Under the pieces are notes generated by a model. It did no database searches and was not told where the DNA came from. It saw only the letters and a list, made by a program, of their open reading frames with translations. Of a stretch of DNA of 16,906 nt, positions 14,701-16,906 are shown one piece after another. Positions within the stretch are counted from its first letter, which is position 1, and every line of letters starts with the position of its first letter. The DNA comes from Promethearchaeota archaeon (GTDB taxonomy: Archaea > Asgardarchaeota > Lokiarchaeia > Sigynarchaeales > SOKP01), in contig JAUXAJ010000081.1 in assembly GCA_030620005.1 (NCBI GenBank), positions 1 to 16,906 of the forward strand, given 5' to 3'. The translations under genes and the position numbers were made by a program.

Positions 14701-15521
14701 TCTCTACAGTCAGGAATTTGAAATTTAAAAGAGCCTTCTTGGGGTTTTTTAATCTTGATTTTCCCCGCACCTTTCGTGTCAAATCCGACGCCCACTCCTA
14801 GCATTAAAGCGTCCATTACAAATTCAAAAGCTTTAGAATATTTCAAATCTATATCTGCCGTGGAGGCGAATCCACAATTGTTCAACGCCATTGAGCCGTG
14901 TCGTGCGATAAATTCCGTGCCCATCATCCATAATCCCCTACCCGGAGGGGTCATTTTGAAGTTCCATATTTTCTCAAACATTTTTTGAGCAGATTTTTGA
15001 GCTTTTTTATCGTCCCAAGGAAGGCTCAATTTCATGCAATGTTCTTTTTGGATGGAATAACATCCTTCAACGACCCTCCTGATTGTTTCCCAAAATTCTT
15101 CTTTACGATTTTCTTTTTCAATAAGTCTTGCGTACGTTCTTTTGTACGTGACGTGACCAAGAGGACCCCAGTCAGGTTGATCTTCCTTGAATTTATGGAT
15201 AAAGATGTCCTCTAATTTGAAACTAATGTTTTCTAAATTTATTGCCCTAGCAAATAAATTTCGATATTTATATAGCCCTCGTTTAGTGAGTTCGACACAT
15301 ACCAATTCACGAATGTAATTAGTGGAGATCTCATCCATTCCTAGACCAATTATTTTTCGGATGATGTCTTCAGCTACATTTTCGGCTACACCCATATCTA
15401 GTCCAGTTTCCTTGTTCAGTACTTTTGCAATATTAGTTTCTTCAAATTCTTTCTTTTCGCCTTTAGAATTTATAACATGTTTAGGATATAAATCGATGAG
15501 CGAGAATAAATCTTTAGTCAT
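11790..15521 (-). CDS. nrdJ: Adenosylcobalamin-dependent ribonucleoside-triphosphate reductase (class II) with an in-frame intein
   Basis: The 1243-residue precursor is a 743-residue reductase interrupted by a 500-residue intein. Joined exteins resemble monomeric RTPR of the Lactobacillus leichmannii type, which makes dNTPs from NTPs with B12. An ATP-cone-like domain (about 10-95) comes first. Core marks are GRGLWMMGT (194-202), NNCGFAS with redox Cys216, GVGVGF (242-247), NVRRSAEIALGDP (360-372), and NP-CGEQSLESFELC, whose first cysteine is the thiyl-radical residue, whose glutamate is next to it and whose last cysteine pairs with Cys216. FPSRHDSYQE and SGTVSLLPGVPPGIHYPHSE follow. The tail CDSDKC supplies the C-x4-C pair that re-reduces the active site. 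All catalytic residues are present. A Shine-Dalgarno AAGGAGGA (15534-15527) fixes ATG 15521. Confidence 0.93.
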   Translation of the reverse strand: MTKDLFSLIDLYPKHVINSKGEKKEFEETNIAKVLNKETGLDMGVAENVAEDIIRKIIGLGMDEISTNYIRELVCVELTKRGLYKYRNLFARAINLENISFKLEDIFIHKFKEDQPDWGPLGHVTYKRTYARLIEKENRKEEFWETIRRVVEGCYSIQKEHCMKLSLPWDDKKAQKSAQKMFEKIWNFKMTPPGRGLWMMGTEFIARHGSMALNNCGFASTADIDLKYSKAFEFVMDALMLGVGVGFDTKGAGKIKIKKPQEGSFKFQIPDCREGWVEALKVILDAYFLGKQAPDYDFSLIRPAGDPIRGFGGIASGPGPLKEMLKDIQEILKVRIGQFVTSVDILDTMNYIGKCVVAGNVRRSAEIALGDPTDFDFVTSKQDKEKLYSHRWASNNSIFARKGFDYSFIADQIVVNGEPGIFWLDNARAYSRMGKEPDYKDKKVAGVNPCVTGDTLIAVADGRNAIPIKQLVDEKMDVPVYCKDSEGITHIRMMRNPRITGLDEDIYEIKLDDGSVIKCTGNHKFILRNNMVKEAKDLQKGESLIITTKWQTTWSEIMGEKKEKKSVYWMTNTGKKNIFEHKIIYEQLNGKIIPKGFVLHHKDKNGLNNNYKNLELISKEDHDALHDISGEKNPMVFWWNSINEEEKEKYRLKMAKAVSNEKNPNYSGFTDEEIYNEMVSLIKRQKIPLTHPDWRKFSRVVKMPHTSSRWGKNQTPMHLIRKANAECGFEWFDNPAKMREYKRFIKRRNVSDLDIFFDECTHVNKNCEYCGEKFSVKWGLRERAYCSVTCSNKVAAKRAGIVTKELAVQRHKEVKLKMIEIFEEMVENNAIIPSKKEFIQELRNHGISDLRTAGFPDSYQLFLNLISNKYRIERFNTKKLQSKNYRTNLAINLKNKGLCFNHKVVSVRFLGKDTVYNGTVDEFHNYGIILEKKKTNSGKTKLEMVYTLNCGEQSLESFELCCLVETFPSRHDSYQEFEETLKYAYLYAKSVTLVNTHWQETNAVMLKNRRMGISQTGIIEAFVKHGRRRVLEWCDKAYHYLRKLDETYSDWLCIPKSIKITTVKPSGTVSLLPGVPPGIHYPHSEYYVRRIRISKNSDLIEPIRAAGYNIEEDSYSKNSYVVEFPVHEKLFERSKKDVSIWEQAQNAADYQKYWSDNQVSITITFKKEEAREIKHILECYEDKLKSVSFLPIKEHGYKQAPYEEITREKYEEMVSKVKPIVLDETKDRAIGEKFCDSDKCQVL
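12675..14174 (-). other. Intein in NrdJ with HNH homing endonuclease region (precursor residues 450-949)
   Basis: The intein begins at Cys450 (CVTGDTLIAVADG, block A), has block B at GSVIKCTGNHKFIL (with His523), and ends at block F/G, DTVYNGTVDEFHNYGI and VYTLN, before Cys950 of CGEQ. The insertion is exactly before the radical cysteine. The middle carries an HNH endonuclease signature, LHHKDKNGLNNNYKNLELI (599-617) with a following His622, and a four-cysteine zinc finger, CEYC (767-770) and CSVTC (786-790), suggesting a homing endonuclease. The penultimate intein residue is Leu rather than the usual His, and block F has Asn where Asp is common. Sampled lines of the intein have 14-19 G+C per 60 bases against 23-28 in the exteins, consistent with later arrival. 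Confidence 0.88.
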
Positions 15522-15526
15522 GAATT

Positions 15527-15534
15527 TCCTCCTT
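15527..15534 (-). promoter_or_regulatory. Shine-Dalgarno site of nrdJ
   Basis: Minus strand AAGGAGGA about six bases before ATG 15521, one of the strongest ribosome sites in the window. Confidence 0.75.
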
Positions 15535-15584
15535 TTTTCACTTTTTTCACGAAATAGTTAATTGTTTAATTTTATCGGCATGGG

Positions 15585-15607
15585 TTGTTAATTAACAATT
15601 TAAATCC
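15585..15607 (-). promoter_or_regulatory. nrdJ promoter: AT-rich palindrome beside a TATA box
   Basis: TTGTTAATTAACAA (15585-15598) is a perfect 14-base palindrome. On the minus strand it follows directly after a TATA-like ATTTAAAT (about 15605-15598), i.e. between the TATA box and the expected transcription start near 15575. A repressor binding there would block transcription, so it is a candidate operator; the regulator is unknown. The leader would be about 50 bases. Confidence 0.4.
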
Positions 15608-15920
15608 CTTATCCTTCCTATTAATGTTTACTCCTTACAATATAAAATTGATTAATGTAAATTATTAATCCATTGATTGCTATCACAAATCTTGGTTCCA
15701 TTCTAACAATTTGTATCCATATTTAATGAATTGTTCAAGATTATTATCATTTTCCGTTTTTTTTTCCGATGTTTCACAATTTTTAAATCTGTCGGGAGTT
15801 TACAACAATATTATAATATCGTTTTGAATATTTAAATAAAAAAACGGATCTGAATTTTTGATTTTCTAACAATTTTCTTTAAAACATTTCTTAACAGAAA
15901 AAAATTTAGTACAATTGAAC
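15608..15920. other. AT-rich intergenic stretch without a recognisable gene
   Basis: No credible gene in either strand, no tRNA-like or repeat structure that I can see. It contains T- and A-runs and lies upstream of nrdJ (whose promoter is at 15585-15607) and downstream of the LRR remnant. It may hold distal regulatory sites that I cannot identify. Confidence 0.6.
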
Positions 15921-16334
15921 TCATTTTTCCTTTAAGCCTCTAAGAATTTTACGAGTACTAAAAGGTAATACTCCAAAATTAATGCATAAATATTTTAATT
16001 TTTTTATTTTAAATAAGGGAGCGTGATCACTTATGGGGTTGTTGTGTAATGAAAGAGATTCAATACAGGGCAGATTTTCCAAAAAAGATATATCTGATAT
16101 TTGATTATTAGTTAAACGAAGTTCTTTTAAACCATTAAGTGATTTTAGAACTTTACCTTTTTTAATGTGATTATATGACAAATCTAAGGTTGTTAAACTC
16201 TCAAGCTCTTCTAAACCAGCAATGTTAGTTATTTTGTTTGAACTGAGTGATAACTCTTTTAAATTAAAGAGAGTATTCAACCCATTAATTTCACATATTT
16301 TGTTGTTATCATTGGGTGGGCAGGATAAAGTCAA
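15921..16334 (-). pseudogene. Truncated leucine-rich-repeat (SDS22/internalin-like) protein
   Basis: An open frame of 137 residues with four or five LRR units of 21-23 residues: LKELSLSSNKITNIAGLEEL, LTTLDLSYNHIKKGKVL, LKELRLTNNQISDISFLENL, IESLSLHNNPISDHAPL. The consensus LxxLxLxxNxIxxIxxL is the protein-binding repeat type abundant in Asgard genomes. The N-terminus is a problem: the frame can only start at TTG 16334, there is no internal Met, and the first ten or so residues are translated from the transposase remnant on the other strand. Repeat homology begins near NNKICEINGL. It is most likely the 3' part of a longer gene cut by the transposon-derived segment. Whether it is still expressed is unknown. 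Confidence 0.65.
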
Positions 16335-16621
16335 ACCGAATTTGTTACCTCAACGGGGAACGTCTAAACGTGAAAGAGTTAGCAAAAATCATTCCCGATG
16401 ACGAGTGGAAAAAGACGCCCTCGTTATATAAGACCTCAAAAAAGCACAAAAGTGAAAAAACGCAATACATTGCTTCAGGAACGGTCGATTTAAAGACGTT
16501 AGGCAAAATAAAGATGGTTTTCGTAAGACCAACTTTAGAAGACGACGTGGTCTTGTTTATAGGTTCAGACAGATTTGACCTTTCTGCTATTGAAATTTTA
16601 AAACTTTACACGGAACGCTAA
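16316..16621 (+). pseudogene. DDE transposase remnant, C-terminal region (IS4-like)
   Basis: A 101-residue frame resembling the late part of IS4-type DDE transposases: the RIKSNRICYLNGERLNVKEL segment, then SGTVDLKTLGKIKMVFVR, and the motif LFIGSDRFDLSAIEILKLYTER, which in intact relatives continues as W-x-I-E with the catalytic glutamate. Here a TAA stop replaces that position immediately after TER, so the active-site Glu is missing, and the N-terminal catalytic region is missing too. Start codon GTG 16316 is a formality. It overlaps the LRR fragment divergently by 19 bases. The remnant is more GC-rich than the LRR frame beside it, as expected of a foreign segment. No terminal inverted repeats were seen. 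Confidence 0.65.
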
Positions 16622-16690
16622 AAAAATAAAAAACACATGACTTAAGTTTATATATAATGATATATTTTAAGGACAAAAAAAAAATATATT

Positions 16691-16698
16691 TTTAAATA
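16691..16698 (+). promoter_or_regulatory. TATA-like box of the right-end membrane protein gene
   Basis: TTTAAATA, 23-30 bases before ATG 16721, again consistent with a leaderless transcript. A second AT-rich element, TTTATATATAATG, lies at about 16648-16660. Confidence 0.4.
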
Positions 16699-16720
16699 AA
16701 TGGACATTGAATAGTACTAT

Positions 16721-16906
16721 ATGGGACTCTCTGAATTTGGACTAATTTTTGGCATTTCTATCGTCAGTATTGTTTTATTTGCACTCATCTTCGGGTTATA
16801 TACTATTTATCAATCTTATAAAACCAAAGCCAGATTATTAACATGTTTTGGATTAGGGATATGTTTTTTTGGATTAACGTGGTTAGGAGAATTTTGTGAT
16901 TTTATA
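16721..16906 (+). CDS. N-terminal part of a membrane protein (cut by the window edge)
   Basis: ATG 16721 opens a frame that runs to the end of the window, 62 residues. Two hydrophobic segments are visible, residues 5-25 (EFGLIFGISIVSIVLFALIF) and 40-60, separated by a short basic stretch (YQSYKTKARLL). That arrangement, outside N-terminus and a charged inner loop, resembles N-terminal membrane domains of archaeal sensor proteins, but nothing identifies the family. The start is placed by the TATA-like box upstream. The 99 bases between the transposase remnant and this gene hold only its promoter. Confidence 0.6.
   Translation, partial: MGLSEFGLIFGISIVSIVLFALIFGLYTIYQSYKTKARLLTCFGLGICFFGLTWLGEFCDFI

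Noticed and set aside
1..16906. CRISPR arrays, tRNA or rRNA genes
   Set aside because: I saw no repeat-spacer pattern, cloverleaf or rRNA motif on either strand; short tRNA-like elements with introns could escape reading by eye.

Overview
The window is AT-rich DNA from an archaeon, most probably an Asgard archaeon of the Lokiarchaeia type. The evidence is TATA-like boxes about 25-30 bases before several starts, T-run terminators, hydrogenase/heterodisulfide-reductase genes of methanogen type, an MtaB-type tRNA methylthiotransferase, an LRR fragment of the kind common in Asgard genomes, and a selenocysteine gene followed by a hairpin that resembles a eukaryotic SECIS. Lineage is inferred from content, not from a marker-gene tree.

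Left end (1-2110, + strand): an electron-bifurcation operon. It holds the 3' end of the [NiFe]-hydrogenase large subunit (vhuA/mvhA), then hdrC, hdrB and a 49-codon gene with an in-frame UGA. The large subunit stops before the C-terminal nickel-binding motif. The small gene (1870-2019) supplies that motif as D-C-U-L-S-C-A-A-H, so it is a VhuU selenoprotein that conventional gene calling would miss. Just downstream, overlapping its stop codon, lies a SECIS-like hairpin with a UGA/GA core and an A-rich apical loop.

Middle (2200-11600): a minus-strand gene fusing an N-terminal ribbon-helix-helix segment to a retropepsin-like domain; the MtaB gene; a zinc-ribbon membrane protein; a four-helix membrane protein; a two-part gene broken in frame at a 12-A tract; a two-gene operon of a fumarate-reductase-like flavoprotein and a stand-alone [2Fe-2S] protein; a GPH-type sugar symporter; and an ATC-hydrolase-family protein.

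Right end (11790-16906): a B12-dependent ribonucleotide reductase (nrdJ) with an N-terminal ATP-cone and a 500-residue HNH-containing intein inserted exactly before the thiyl-radical cysteine. A 400-base AT-rich gap follows, then a truncated LRR gene abutting a transposase remnant, and the start of a membrane protein cut by the window edge.

The Hdr/Vhu genes and the flavoprotein/[2Fe-2S] pair point to an anaerobe with H2- and thiol/ferredoxin-linked electron flow. The selenoprotein, NrdJ (cobalamin) and MtaB ([4Fe-4S] radical SAM) fit an oxygen-sensitive, cofactor-rich metabolism.
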